The position numbers were made by a program, and so were the translations under genes. The notes under the pieces were generated by a model. It had not been told where the DNA came from. It did not search any database and saw only the letters and a list, made by a program, of their open reading frames with translations. From assembly GCA_030695945.1 (NCBI GenBank), contig JAUYOG010000068.1, positions 1 to 62,630 of the forward strand: 62,630 bases of DNA. The letters run 5' to 3'. Shown here in pieces: positions 1 through 8,180 of the stretch (the first letter of the stretch is position 1; the number at the start of each line of letters is the position of its first letter). Source of the stretch: Ramlibacter sp. (GTDB taxonomy: Bacteria; Pseudomonadota; Gammaproteobacteria; Burkholderiales; Burkholderiaceae_C).

Positions 1-75
1 GCACGGGTGGCGGCGGCACGGGTGGCGGCGGCACGGGTGGCGGCGGCACGGGTGGCGGCGGCACGGGTGGTGGTG
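1..75. repeat. 15-bp tandem repeat (4 exact copies plus 1 variant)
   Basis: The unit gcacgggtggcggcg occurs four times without change at 1-60, and a fifth copy at 61-75 has two G-to-T-type changes. Read in the frame of the following coding region it encodes Thr-Gly-Gly-Gly-Gly pentapeptides. The array runs off the left edge, so its full copy number is unknown. Perfect copies at the DNA level suggest recent expansion by slippage or unequal recombination. Confidence 0.9.
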
Positions 76-332
76 CTGCGGGCGGCAGCCCCGGCGACAC
101 CGGTGGTGACGGCGGCGTTGCAGGCGGCAGTGGTGGCGGCGCGGGAGGTATCGCGATAGCCCCGCCCGTCGATCGCGGCTCGGATAGCGGCGGCACTGCG
201 GCCGCGGCCGCGCCGTCGGCGCCGGCGCTGTCGCAGTGGCTCGATCCTCGTGACGGAAGAATCCTCACGAATGCGCCGGATCAACCCGCCCCAGGTTCCA
301 CGAGCATGGGCGCCGGACCTGCGCCGAAGTAG
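3..332 (+). CDS. C-terminal part of a Gly-rich repeat protein (5' truncated)
   Basis: An open frame enters from the left edge and ends at TAG 330-332, giving about 109 residues. It begins with TGGGG pentapeptides and continues as Gly/Ala/Asp-rich low-complexity sequence. It closes with an Ala/Pro-rich tail holding the only aromatic residue, in SQWLDPRDGRIL. No domain is recognisable and the N-terminus is missing. Gly-rich tails of this sort occur on secreted or cell-surface and FecR-type proteins, but nothing here fixes the family. The frame has no stop and follows the 15-base repeat periodicity, so coding is likely though not certain. Confidence 0.55.
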   Translation, partial: TGGGGTGGGGTGGGGTGGGGTGGGAAGGSPGDTGGDGGVAGGSGGGAGGIAIAPPVDRGSDSGGTAAAAAPSAPALSQWLDPRDGRILTNAPDQPAPGSTSMGAGPAPK

Positions 333-447
333 CCGGCGCGGCGAGCTGGTGCGCGGTCCCAGCATTTCATGGCGTTGAGGGCGGGATCAGGGCGACGGGG
401 GACATTCGCGGAGTCGGCCACCCACCGTCCACAACCCGCCGCCCCGA

Positions 448-481
448 CACTGCGCTTGCTTTGCTTCGCGACCGCGCAGTG
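448..481. terminator. Possible bidirectional terminator hairpin between convergent genes
   Basis: Arms cactgcgc (448-455) and gcgcagtg (474-481) are perfect 8-bp complements around an 18-base loop. It lies in the 166-base gap between the end of the Gly-rich gene and the end of polA. There is no clear T-run on either strand, so factor-independent termination is uncertain. It could instead be a small intergenic palindrome. Nothing else is recognised between 333 and 498. Confidence 0.3.
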
Positions 482-498
482 ACTCACGGGACAGCTCA

Positions 499-3351
499 CT
501 AGTGCGCCTTCTCCCAGTTCTCGCCGGTGCCAATCTCGGCGAGCAGCGGCGCACGCAGCTCGGCGACGCCGGCCATCAGGCGGGGAATCTCGCTGCGCAC
601 CCACTCCACCTCGTCCTCGGGTACTTCGAAGACGAGTTCGTCGTGCACCTGCATGATCATTCTGGTGCGCCGCTTCTGCTCGTCGAGCACGTCCTGCACC
701 TTGACCATCGAAAGCTTGATCAGGTCGGCGGCCGTGCCCTGCATGGGGGCGTTGATGGCTGCGCGCTCGGCGCCGCCGCGGCGCGGGCCGTTGGGTGAAT
801 TGATTTCCGGCAGGTATAGCCGGCGACCGAACACGGTTTCGACGTAGCCCTTGCTCTTGGCGGACAGGCGCGTCTCGTCCATGTACTCTTTCACGCCGGG
901 ATAGCGCTCGAAGTAGCGCTGGATGTAGTTCTTGGCCGCCGTATTGTCGATGCCCAGGTTGCGCGCGAGGCCGAAGCTGCTCATGCCGTAGATCAGGCCG
1001 AAGTTGATCACCTTGGCATAGCGGCGCTGTTCGCTCGTGACTTCGGCGGGTGCCACTCCGAACACTTCCGCGGCGGTGGCGCGATGCACGTCCAGGCCCT
1101 CGCGGAATGCGTGCAGCAGCGCTTCGTCCTCGCTGAGGTGGGCCATGATGCGCAGCTCGATCTGGCTGTAGTCGGCGCTGGCGATCAAGTGGCCGGGCGG
1201 CGCGATGAAGGCTTCGCGCACACGCCGGCCCTCGGCGGTCTTCACCGGGATGTTCTGCAGGTTGGGGTCGTTGCTGGACAGGCGCCCCGTCACCGCGACC
1301 GCCTGTGCGTAATGCGTGTGCACGCGGCCGGTGCGCGGGTGCGCCATCTGCGCCAGCTTGTCGGTGTAGGTACCCTTGAGTTTCGACAGCCCCCGGTGCT
1401 CCAGCAGCTTGGCCGGCAGCGGAAAGTCCTCGGCCAGCTTCTCCAGCACCTCTTCGTCCGTGCTGGGAACGCCGCTCGGTGTCTTCTTGACCACCGGCAA
1501 CCCCAGCTTGGTGAAAAGGATCTCGCCGATCTGCTTGGGCGAGCCGAGGTTGAAAGGCTGGCCGGCGAGCTCGTGCGCCTCCTGCTCCAGCTGCATCATG
1601 CGCTGGCCGAGTTCGGCGCTCTGCTTCGCGAGGATCGGCCCGTCGATCAGCACGCCGTTGCGCTCGACGCGGTACAGCGCTTCGCTGCTCCTGATTTCCA
1701 GCTCGTAGATGAAGCGCAGCTTGCTGTCCTTCTCCAGCCGCGGCCACAGGGCGAGGTGCACGTCCAGCGTCTGGTCCGAATCCTCGCAGGAATACTCGGC
1801 CGCCTTCTCCACCGACACCTGCGCGAAGGGGATCTGGTGCGCGCCCTTGCCGGTGATCGTCTCGTAATCGATGCCGCTGCGGCCCAGGTGGCGCTCCGCC
1901 AGGCTGGCCAGGCCGTGCGGCTTGTGCACTTCGAGCACGTAGCTTTGCAGCATCGTGTCGTGCGCGTAGCCCTGCACCTCGATGCCGTGGTTGGCGAAAA
2001 CGTGGCGGTCGTACTTGATGTGCTGCCCCAGCTTCGGCCTGGCGGGGTTTTCCAGCCAGGGCTTGAGCTTCGCCAGCACTTCTTCGCGCGGCAGCTGCTC
2101 GGGCGCGTCGCCATAGCTGTGCGCGAGGGGGATGTACGCCGCCTCGCCAGGCTTGACGCTGAAGGACACGCCGATGATCTCGGCCAGCATTTCGTCGAGC
2201 GAGCTGGTTTCGGTATCGACGGCTACCAGGTCGGCGGCCTCGATCTTCGCGAGCCACTCGTCGAACTGCGCCCAGGTGAAGATGGTGTCGTATTGCAGGT
2301 TGCTGGCCTGCGAGATGCCCGACAGATCGGGCTCGTCGAACAGCCCGCCGGCGGGCTGGCCGGTGCCGACCTTCCTCGTGCGCTTGTGCTCCTCGATCAG
2401 CTCGGGCGGCACGTCGTGGGTTTCCAGCTGCTTGACCAGCCCCTTGAAGCCGTACTTCTCGTAGAAGGCCTTCAGCCCCTCGGTGTCCTGGCCATCGGCC
2501 ACCTTGATGTCGTCCAGCGACGGCAGGCCGGGAATGTAATCGGTGAGCTCGCAGTCCTTCTTGATCGTCAGCAACTCGCGCCCCTTGGGCAGCCAGTCCA
2601 GCGCACGGCGCAGGTTGTCGCCGACGGCGCCCTTGACTTCATGCGCGCGCTCCACCAGCGCGTCGAGCGAGCCGTACTCCTGCAGCAGCTTGACGGCCGT
2701 CTTGGGGCCGACCTTGTCCACGCCGGGCACGTTGTCCACCGAGTCGCCCACCAGCGTCTGGTAGTCCACCATCAGCCGCGGCGGCACGCCGAACTCGGCT
2801 TCGACGCCCGCAACGTCGCGCTTGCGGTCGTTCATGGTGTCGATGACCATGACGTGCTCGTTGACCAGCTGGGACAGGTCCTTGTCGCCGCTGGAGATCA
2901 CGGTCTCGATGTCGCGCGCCGTGGCCATGCAGGCCAGCGTGCCGATCACGTCGTCGGCCTCGACGCCGGGGATGGCCAGTACTTTCCAGCCGAGCAGGCG
3001 CACCACGTCGTGGATCGGATCGATCTGCAACCGCAGGTCCGGCGGCATGGGCGAACGGTTGGCCTTGTAGTCGGGGTAGAGCGCGTCGCGGAAGGTCGGG
3101 CCCGGCGCGTCGAACACGCAGGCCACGTAGTCGGCGCGCACGTCCTTGCGCAGCTTCTGCAGCATGTTGATCATGCCGCGGATGGCGCCGGTCGCCGGGC
3201 TCGTGGGGTCGCCGGGGACGGCACGCAGGTCCGGCATCGCATGGTAGGCGCGGTACAGGTAGCTGGAGCCGTCCACCAGCAGCAGCACCTTGCGCCCGTT
3301 GCCGCCGTTCCCGGCTATTTCCGTGGTTTCATCTTGGGTCAGCTCGCTCAT
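499..3351 (-). CDS. polA: DNA polymerase I
   Basis: DNA polymerase I fills gaps and removes RNA primers during lagging-strand synthesis and excision repair. The protein is about 950 residues. The N-terminal 5'-3' nuclease contains [17 protein letters not shown] and [11 protein letters not shown] 3'-5' proofreading domain follows with an intact acidic motif, [10 protein letters not shown]. The polymerase domain has motif [19 protein letters not shown], the O-helix region [20 protein letters not shown] and motif [15 protein letters not shown]. All catalytic acidic residues seem present, so both exonucleases and the polymerase should be active. The start was set at MSELTQ; an ATG three codons upstream (3360) is an alternative. 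It is divergent from the DUF2782-like gene. Confidence 0.96.
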   Translation of the reverse strand: MSELTQDETTEIAGNGGNGRKVLLLVDGSSYLYRAYHAMPDLRAVPGDPTSPATGAIRGMINMLQKLRKDVRADYVACVFDAPGPTFRDALYPDYKANRSPMPPDLRLQIDPIHDVVRLLGWKVLAIPGVEADDVIGTLACMATARDIETVISSGDKDLSQLVNEHVMVIDTMNDRKRDVAGVEAEFGVPPRLMVDYQTLVGDSVDNVPGVDKVGPKTAVKLLQEYGSLDALVERAHEVKGAVGDNLRRALDWLPKGRELLTIKKDCELTDYIPGLPSLDDIKVADGQDTEGLKAFYEKYGFKGLVKQLETHDVPPELIEEHKRTRKVGTGQPAGGLFDEPDLSGISQASNLQYDTIFTWAQFDEWLAKIEAADLVAVDTETSSLDEMLAEIIGVSFSVKPGEAAYIPLAHSYGDAPEQLPREEVLAKLKPWLENPARPKLGQHIKYDRHVFANHGIEVQGYAHDTMLQSYVLEVHKPHGLASLAERHLGRSGIDYETITGKGAHQIPFAQVSVEKAAEYSCEDSDQTLDVHLALWPRLEKDSKLRFIYELEIRSSEALYRVERNGVLIDGPILAKQSAELGQRMMQLEQEAHELAGQPFNLGSPKQIGEILFTKLGLPVVKKTPSGVPSTDEEVLEKLAEDFPLPAKLLEHRGLSKLKGTYTDKLAQMAHPRTGRVHTHYAQAVAVTGRLSSNDPNLQNIPVKTAEGRRVREAFIAPPGHLIASADYSQIELRIMAHLSEDEALLHAFREGLDVHRATAAEVFGVAPAEVTSEQRRYAKVINFGLIYGMSSFGLARNLGIDNTAAKNYIQRYFERYPGVKEYMDETRLSAKSKGYVETVFGRRLYLPEINSPNGPRRGGAERAAINAPMQGTAADLIKLSMVKVQDVLDEQKRRTRMIMQVHDELVFEVPEDEVEWVRSEIPRLMAGVAELRAPLLAEIGTGENWEKAH

Positions 3352-3395
3352 GGCAGGCATTGTGCCTGCGGGCGGTGGCGCCATCCCGGCCGTCC

Positions 3396-3401
3396 TACAA
3401 T
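3396..3401 (+). promoter_or_regulatory. Putative -10 element (leaderless start of DUF2782-like gene)
   Basis: TACAAT ends six bases before ATG 3408, so a start at the usual distance would fall on the A of the start codon. No good -35 is seen. This is inferred from spacing only. Confidence 0.4.
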
Positions 3402-3407
3402 CTCCCC

Positions 3408-3734
3408 ATGCACCCGCGCTTCCTTCTCCTCGCCCCGCTCCTGGCCTGCACCGCCCTGGCGGCGCAGACGCCTGCATTGCCCGCGCAGCAGGCACCCCAG
3501 CTGGAAGGCCGCAAGAACCAGAAGGTCGAGCATATCCGGGTGGAGGACGAGGCGGTCGTCATCGACGAGGTTCGCTACGCGGGCCAGACGCAGAACGTCA
3601 CCGTCAAGCCCAAGGGCAACATGCCCGAATACGAGATCCAGCCCACGGACATGGCGCGCTCGCGCCCGGGCGACCACCGCGACGGCCTCTCCAGCGCCAC
3701 CGGCCAGCGGGTCTGGAACGTCCTGAAATTCTGA
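3408..3734 (+). CDS. DUF2782-like periplasmic protein
   Basis: A 108-residue protein of unknown function with an N-terminal signal peptide ([20 protein letters not shown]). The mature part is charged and ends with a block containing [18 protein letters not shown] and [10 protein letters not shown], typical of the DUF2782 family. In Pseudomonas a DUF2782 gene sits between polA and thrB, and the same three genes are adjacent here, which supports the assignment. Its stop codon overlaps the thrB start by one base (TGATG), so the two are probably co-translated. The family has no assigned function. Confidence 0.75.
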   Translation: MHPRFLLLAPLLACTALAAQTPALPAQQAPQLEGRKNQKVEHIRVEDEAVVIDEVRYAGQTQNVTVKPKGNMPEYEIQPTDMARSRPGDHRDGLSSATGQRVWNVLKF

Positions 3735-4708
3735 TGGCGGTCTTCACCGAAGTCTCCGAGGGCGAGGCCGGCGAGCTCGTGCGCGCGCTTCAGCTCGGCG
3801 AGATGCGCGAGCTGCGCGGCATCCACGGCGGCATCGAAAACACGAACTACTTCCTCACCACGGAGCGCGGCGAGTTCGTGCTGACCCTGTTCGAGCGCCT
3901 GACGGCGGAGCAGCTCCCGTTCTACCTGCACCTGATGAAGCACCTGGCGCAGCACGGCATCCCGGTGCCCGAGCCGCAGGCCCTGCCCGGGAGCGCTTCG
4001 GCGGACAACCCGGACGGCCGTCTCCTGCACACCCTGTGCGGCAAGCCCGCGGCGATGGTGGACAAGCTGCGGGGGCACAGCGAGCTGGCACCCACCCCCG
4101 CCCATTGCGCCGCCGTCGGCGAGATGCTCGCGCGCATGCACCTGGCGGCGCGCGACTATCCGCGCAGCCAGCCCAACCTGCGGGGCCTGCCCTGGTGGAA
4201 CGAAACGGTGCCCGTGGTGCTGCCGCATGTGGACGAGGCGCAGCGCGCCCTGCTGCGCAGCGAGCTGGCCTTCCAGAACCACATCGCGCAAGGCTCCGCG
4301 TACGCTGCCTTGCCGCGCGGCGCCATCCACGCCGACCTGTTCCGCGACAACGTGATGTTCGAGGACGGCCGCCTCACCGGCTTCTTCGATTTCTATTTCG
4401 CCGGCGTGGACACCTGGCTGTTCGACCTCGCCGTGTGCCTGAACGACTGGTGCGTCGACCTGCCGACCGGCGCGCACGACGAGGTCCGGGCCGCGGCATT
4501 CCTGCGCGCCTACGCGGGGGTGCGTCCCCTGGCGGCTGCCGAGCGGCGGCTGCTGCCGGCCATGTTGCGCGCCGGCGCGCTGCGTTTCTGGATCTCCCGG
4601 TTGTGGGATTTCCACCTGCCGCGCGAGGCTTCCATGCTGAAGCCGCACGACCCGGGGCACTTCGAGCGCGTGCTGCGCCACCGGGTACAACAGGCCGCGG
4701 GCCTCTAG
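3734..4708 (+). CDS. thrB: Homoserine kinase (ThrB, APH-fold type)
   Basis: Phosphorylates L-homoserine with ATP, the penultimate step of threonine synthesis. At 324 residues it belongs to the aminoglycoside-phosphotransferase-fold homoserine kinases found in beta- and gammaproteobacteria, not the GHMP type. Visible are the N-lobe [15 protein letters not shown], the catalytic loop [11 protein letters not shown] (His199, Asp201, Asn206) and the following Mg-binding segment [18 protein letters not shown]. The ATG overlaps the upstream stop. The length matches the family and nothing is unusual. Confidence 0.93.
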   Translation: MAVFTEVSEGEAGELVRALQLGEMRELRGIHGGIENTNYFLTTERGEFVLTLFERLTAEQLPFYLHLMKHLAQHGIPVPEPQALPGSASADNPDGRLLHTLCGKPAAMVDKLRGHSELAPTPAHCAAVGEMLARMHLAARDYPRSQPNLRGLPWWNETVPVVLPHVDEAQRALLRSELAFQNHIAQGSAYAALPRGAIHADLFRDNVMFEDGRLTGFFDFYFAGVDTWLFDLAVCLNDWCVDLPTGAHDEVRAAAFLRAYAGVRPLAAAERRLLPAMLRAGALRFWISRLWDFHLPREASMLKPHDPGHFERVLRHRVQQAAGL

Positions 4709-4830
4709 CCTTCGGCGCAAAATCGCCCTCCAGGGGCCGCCGGCGTTAAATTTGTCACGCAAGCACCCTCCCCGTCGGCCACCACAGCCATAAACCCGCG
4801 TCCAATGCGACTCCCATCACGTACCTGCCA

Positions 4831-5625
4831 ATGAAACTCAACATCGTTCCTGCTCGCACTGGCATCCAATGGGTCAAGCTCGGTATCAAAACCTTCGGAA
4901 AGCAGCCCCTGGCGCTCACCGGCCTGTTCTTCATGTACACGGCCAGCTTCTCCATCCTGCTGCTGATTCCGGTCGTGGGTTTCGTGCTGGCGCTGGGCAT
5001 CGTGCCCGCCGCGACGCTCGGCCTGATGGCGGCGACCCAGGAGGCCGAAAAGGGCCGCTTCCCCATGCCCACGGTTCTGATCAGCGCGTTTCGCGCCGGC
5101 AAGCAGCGGCTGCGGGCAATGCTGGTGCTGGGCCTGCTCTACGCCGGGGCGTGCACGATCGTGATGACGCTCCTGCCGCTGCTGGTGGATGTTCCGCAGC
5201 AGCAGGCGTCGGCAACGACCGAGGCGATGTTGACGCCGCAATTCCAGTTGGTGCTGCTGGTCGGCACCTTGCTGTACCTGCCCGTCTCGCTGATGTTCTG
5301 GCACGCGCCCGCCCTCGTGCACTGGCACGGCGTCTCGCCGGTCAAGAGCCTGTTCTTCAGCACCGTCGCGTGCCTGCGCAACGCCAAGGCTTTCCTCATG
5401 TACGCCCTGGCCTGGGTCGGCGTGGTGTTCGTGGCCGCCCTCGTGATCACCCTCATCGCCACCATGACCAGCAGCCCGCAGGTTGCGGCAGCCGCCCTCA
5501 TGCCCCTGGGCCTGCTGATCACCGCCATGTTTTCCACCTCGTTGTACTTCACCTTTCGCGACAGCTTCGTCGCCGATGGCGGCACGGACCCCGAACAACA
5601 ACCCCCCGGAGATGAGCCCACATGA
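4831..5625 (+). CDS. BPSS1780-family inner-membrane protein
   Basis: An integral membrane protein of 264 residues with about six hydrophobic segments, for example FMYTASFSILLLIPVVGFVL and AMLVLGLLYAGACTIVMTLL. The N-terminal sequence VPARTGIQWVKLGIKTFGKQ is the signature of the BPSS1780 family, common in Burkholderiales. Its function is unknown. It overlaps the following FecR-domain gene by four bases (ATGA), so the two form an operon. Confidence 0.75.
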   Translation: MKLNIVPARTGIQWVKLGIKTFGKQPLALTGLFFMYTASFSILLLIPVVGFVLALGIVPAATLGLMAATQEAEKGRFPMPTVLISAFRAGKQRLRAMLVLGLLYAGACTIVMTLLPLLVDVPQQQASATTEAMLTPQFQLVLLVGTLLYLPVSLMFWHAPALVHWHGVSPVKSLFFSTVACLRNAKAFLMYALAWVGVVFVAALVITLIATMTSSPQVAAAALMPLGLLITAMFSTSLYFTFRDSFVADGGTDPEQQPPGDEPT

Positions 5626-6377
5626 CACAGCACTCCCTGCAAGGCCGCACCGAAGAAGAAGTCCTGTGGTTCCAGCGCCGCGGCTTCCTGCAGGCCGCTG
5701 CCGCCTGGAGCGCCATGGGCGGGTTTGCCGCGGCGCACGCGCAGCAGCGCACCAACATCGTCGAACTGCGCGGTGACGCCCTGCTGAACGGCCAGCGCCT
5801 CACCCAGGCGCAGACTATCCAGACCGGCGACAGCCTGGAGACCGGGCCGGACTCGCAGCTGGTGTTCGTGGTGGGCAACTCCTCCTACCTGGTGCGGCAG
5901 AACACGCGCATGGCCGTCGAGCGCGGCCCGACGCTCAATGCCGTCAGCGTGCTGCGGATGCTCACGGGCGCGGTGGCGAGCGTCTGGGGCCGCGGCACCA
6001 CCCGCCGGGTCGTCACGCCCACGCTCACGGCCGGCATCCGCGGCACCGGCGTGTACACCGAGGTCTTCCCCCAACAGGCCTACCGCAGTTACTTCTGCAA
6101 CTGCTACGGCGTTGTCGACATGAATGCCGGCCCCGACAGGACGGTTTCCCGCTCGGATTACCACCAGTCGTTCTGGGGTGAGGTGGAAGCCAGGAACGGC
6201 CGCTTCCTCACGCCGGCCAAGGCCATCAACCACACCGACGAGGAAATGGAATACCTCGCCAGGCTGGTGAACCAGCGCACGGCGTGGGAGATCGCGGGCA
6301 AGAAGGGCGTGAAGGACGGCGCGGGCTACATGGAGCAGCAGCCGCCTTCCGCGCACCCCGCCATGCAGATGAAGTGA
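5622..6377 (+). CDS. FecR-domain protein with Tat-like export signal
   Basis: The protein has 251 residues. After a short cytoplasmic head there is a twin-arginine-like signal, FQRRGFLQAAAAW, ending near AHAQQ. The mature part resembles a FecR domain: RGDALLNGQRLTQAQTIQTG, then DSLETGPDSQLVFVVGNSSY, and a segment ending TAGIRGTGVYTEVFP. FecR domains act in periplasmic signalling or in beta-rich surface proteins. No adjacent ECF sigma factor or TonB receptor is seen, so classical iron signalling is unlikely. A Cys pair (FCNCYG) lies near residue 164. It is co-translated with the BPSS1780 gene. Confidence 0.75.
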   Translation: MTQHSLQGRTEEEVLWFQRRGFLQAAAAWSAMGGFAAAHAQQRTNIVELRGDALLNGQRLTQAQTIQTGDSLETGPDSQLVFVVGNSSYLVRQNTRMAVERGPTLNAVSVLRMLTGAVASVWGRGTTRRVVTPTLTAGIRGTGVYTEVFPQQAYRSYFCNCYGVVDMNAGPDRTVSRSDYHQSFWGEVEARNGRFLTPAKAINHTDEEMEYLARLVNQRTAWEIAGKKGVKDGAGYMEQQPPSAHPAMQMK

Positions 6378-6384
6378 CGGCCGA

Positions 6385-6642
6385 TCAGCGTTGCGGCCGG
6401 TTCTTCTGCCAGATCGCCAGCAAAATCAGCCCGTAGGCGACCACGCGCACGCTGTAGAAGAGCGCGCCGTCCTCGTCGACCACCCAGAGCACGCCGAGTG
6501 CCACCCGGTTCGCGGCCTCGATCAGGAAGGACAGCGCGAAATACAGGAAGAAGCGGTCCCGCGTCTGGCGCCAGAAGCGCAGGAAAAACAGCGAGGCCAG
6601 CAGGGACGCGACAGCGATGGCACCCGTGAGCATCTGGTCCAT
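6385..6642 (-). CDS. DUF5985-family small membrane protein (copy 2)
   Basis: An 85-residue protein with three hydrophobic helices: GAIAVASLLASLFFLRFW, RFFLYFALSFLIEAAN and VVAYGLILLAIWQ. It is clearly similar to the gene just upstream; compare FFLRFWRQTRDRFFLYFALSF with the corresponding segment there. The pair therefore looks like a tandem duplication. The function is unknown. It is the last gene of a four-gene leftward operon, two bases after its paralogue. Confidence 0.7.
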   Translation of the reverse strand: MDQMLTGAIAVASLLASLFFLRFWRQTRDRFFLYFALSFLIEAANRVALGVLWVVDEDGALFYSVRVVAYGLILLAIWQKNRPQR

Positions 6643-6644
6643 GG

Positions 6645-6902
6645 TCACTCCTCTTCCCAGATCAGGCCGAACAGCAGCAGCAGCGGCGCCGCCAGCGCAA
6701 TGGCCAGCCGCAACAGCGTCAGGTCCGCGGCGGGCAGCACCAGCTTGTCGATGACCAGCAGGAAATTGTTCAGGCTCAGCGCCGCGAAGCACAAGGCGCT
6801 CCAGAACAGCAGGCGCGAGCGGCTGTTGCGCCAACCCCGCCACAGCAGGCCGAAGCAGGCCAGCGACGTGAGCATGCAAAGGAAGTAGATGAGCGGCGCC
6901 AT
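6645..6902 (-). CDS. DUF5985-family small membrane protein (copy 1)
   Basis: A small membrane protein of 85 residues with hydrophobic segments LIYFLCMLTSLACFGLLW, LLFWSALCFAALSLNNFLLV and LALAAPLLLLFGLIW-like sequence near the C-terminus. It is a paralogue of the next gene downstream. It starts three bases after the stop of the winged-helix gene. Two such proteins side by side may form a hetero-oligomer in the membrane; this is inference. Confidence 0.7.
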   Translation of the reverse strand: MAPLIYFLCMLTSLACFGLLWRGWRNSRSRLLFWSALCFAALSLNNFLLVIDKLVLPAADLTLLRLAIALAAPLLLLFGLIWEEE

Positions 6903-6905
6903 GCA

Positions 6906-7286
6906 TCAGTCCTTTCGCAAGCGGAACGCGTCGGCAAACTGGAATGCCCGGCGGTCCACGCTGGAGTGGATCAGGTCAGTGACGACCACCAGGTTCGCCG
7001 CATAAAGCCGTGCCAGCCGCTCCAGCATGGCCGCGAGTTCGGCCTCCGGCTGGTACGTGAAGACCCGCTCCGCCCCGCTTTCGGCAACGATGCCGGCGGC
7101 ATGGAGGGACCCGAGCAGCTCGACGGCCCTGGGCTCGGGGAGGTAGAGGCGCCGCGCCAGCAGCGGCGCCGTCCACCCGGTGCCACGCTCGCGCTGCAGC
7201 AGCAGGATCGCCTCGAGGTACGGGACGGACGGAACGCTCGTGAGGATGAAGCGCCGCAGGTCGTCGGGGATTTCCGCAGCCGTCAT
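6906..7286 (-). CDS. Winged-helix-like hypothetical protein
   Basis: The protein has 126 residues from the ATG, or one more from an in-frame GTG at 7289. The segment VPYLEAILLLQRERGTGWTA, then LLARRLYLPEPRAVELLGSL and HAAGIVAE, fits a winged-helix fold with a recognition helix around residues 45-60. The C-terminal part, with TDLIHSSVDRRAFQFADAFR, is probably a helical dimerisation arm. It lies between the DUF3014 gene (one-base overlap) and the DUF5985 pair. A regulatory or adaptor role for the membrane pair is possible, but DNA binding is not proven. Confidence 0.6.
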   Translation of the reverse strand: MTAAEIPDDLRRFILTSVPSVPYLEAILLLQRERGTGWTAPLLARRLYLPEPRAVELLGSLHAAGIVAESGAERVFTYQPEAELAAMLERLARLYAANLVVVTDLIHSSVDRRAFQFADAFRLRKD

Positions 7287-8098
7287 CACCGCTTGGGCGC
7301 GCCCTTGGCGACATGGCCCCGGAATTCCGCCAGTTTCGCTTTCAGGCGGCGCGCATTCACCGGCCCGGCGCGAACGAGGATCTTCTGCCCCGCCGTGAGG
7401 GATTCGAGCGCCGGGTCTGCGTATTCATACCTCACCCACGGGCGCTCGGAAGGGATGGGGCCCTTGACCTCGACCAGGCGCAGCTTGACCGGGCCATCGA
7501 CCTCCGGGGTCGCCAGGAGGACGTCGATCACTTCGACCAGCCGGTCATTGAAATAGCGCTTCGGGTAGCCCAGCTCTTCGTGGGCCCGTTGCAGCAGCGG
7601 GTACATGCGCAGATAGAGTTGCGCGGCCCGCGCCGTATCGACACCTTCAGCCAGCAGCACCAGCGGCGTGTAGCGTGCGGCGTTGTCCGCTCCGATCACC
7701 GGCCCGTCGGGCAGCTCCTGCACCGTGAAGCGCCCGCCAATGGGATTGACGGGCCACAGTGCCACCGGCGCATGGGCGCGGCCGAGGTTGTCGACCGTGG
7801 CAGCGAAGCGGCGCGGAAAGTCGCTCGTCTGCAGGAAGGAAGCCACGGCCTTTCGGCCGAGCAGTTCGGCGAGTGCAGCATCCACTTGGCCGGCAGCCAG
7901 TGGCCCGGCCGCCTCTTCCACGGGATGCTGGATGGCGGGCTCAGCTGCAACAGCAGAGCTGGCCGGCAACTGCGGCGGCGCAGCCACCTGCACGGCAGGC
8001 GCCGGGGCCGGGGCCTGGGTGCTGAACCACCAGATCACCGCACCGGCTACGGCAACCCCAAGGATGAGCAGCAAGGCCGCGCGAACCGCGCTGCTCAT
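7286..8098 (-). CDS. DUF3014-family membrane-anchored protein
   Basis: The protein has 270 residues. One N-terminal transmembrane helix (AALLLILGVAVAGAVIWWF) is followed by a Pro/Ala linker and a periplasmic globular domain. That domain has VASFLQTSDFPRRFAATVDN, then LYLRMYPLLQRAHEELGYP and a basic C-terminus, which matches DUF3014. The function is unknown. It is the first gene of the operon leading to the winged-helix gene and the two DUF5985 genes. The start at MSSAVRAAL was preferred to an upstream GTG because it places the helix at the usual distance from the N-terminus. Confidence 0.7.
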   Translation of the reverse strand: MSSAVRAALLLILGVAVAGAVIWWFSTQAPAPAPAVQVAAPPQLPASSAVAAEPAIQHPVEEAAGPLAAGQVDAALAELLGRKAVASFLQTSDFPRRFAATVDNLGRAHAPVALWPVNPIGGRFTVQELPDGPVIGADNAARYTPLVLLAEGVDTARAAQLYLRMYPLLQRAHEELGYPKRYFNDRLVEVIDVLLATPEVDGPVKLRLVEVKGPIPSERPWVRYEYADPALESLTAGQKILVRAGPVNARRLKAKLAEFRGHVAKGAPKR

Positions 8099-8180
8099 GT
8101 CAGAACCCTCGCCGGGCACCGGTCCCCCCGGTGAATCGTCCGCGCATCCATCGGTGCCAATCTAACATGGTCGCCGGCGT

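Noticed and set aside
1..75. Possible CRISPR-like repeat array
   Set aside because: Units are directly contiguous with no spacers and keep a coding frame.
1084..3726. Long open frame of about 880 codons on the plus strand opposite polA
   Set aside because: It mirrors polA, has a His/Val/Leu/Gln-rich composition typical of antisense frames in GC-rich DNA, and polA carries all expected motifs.
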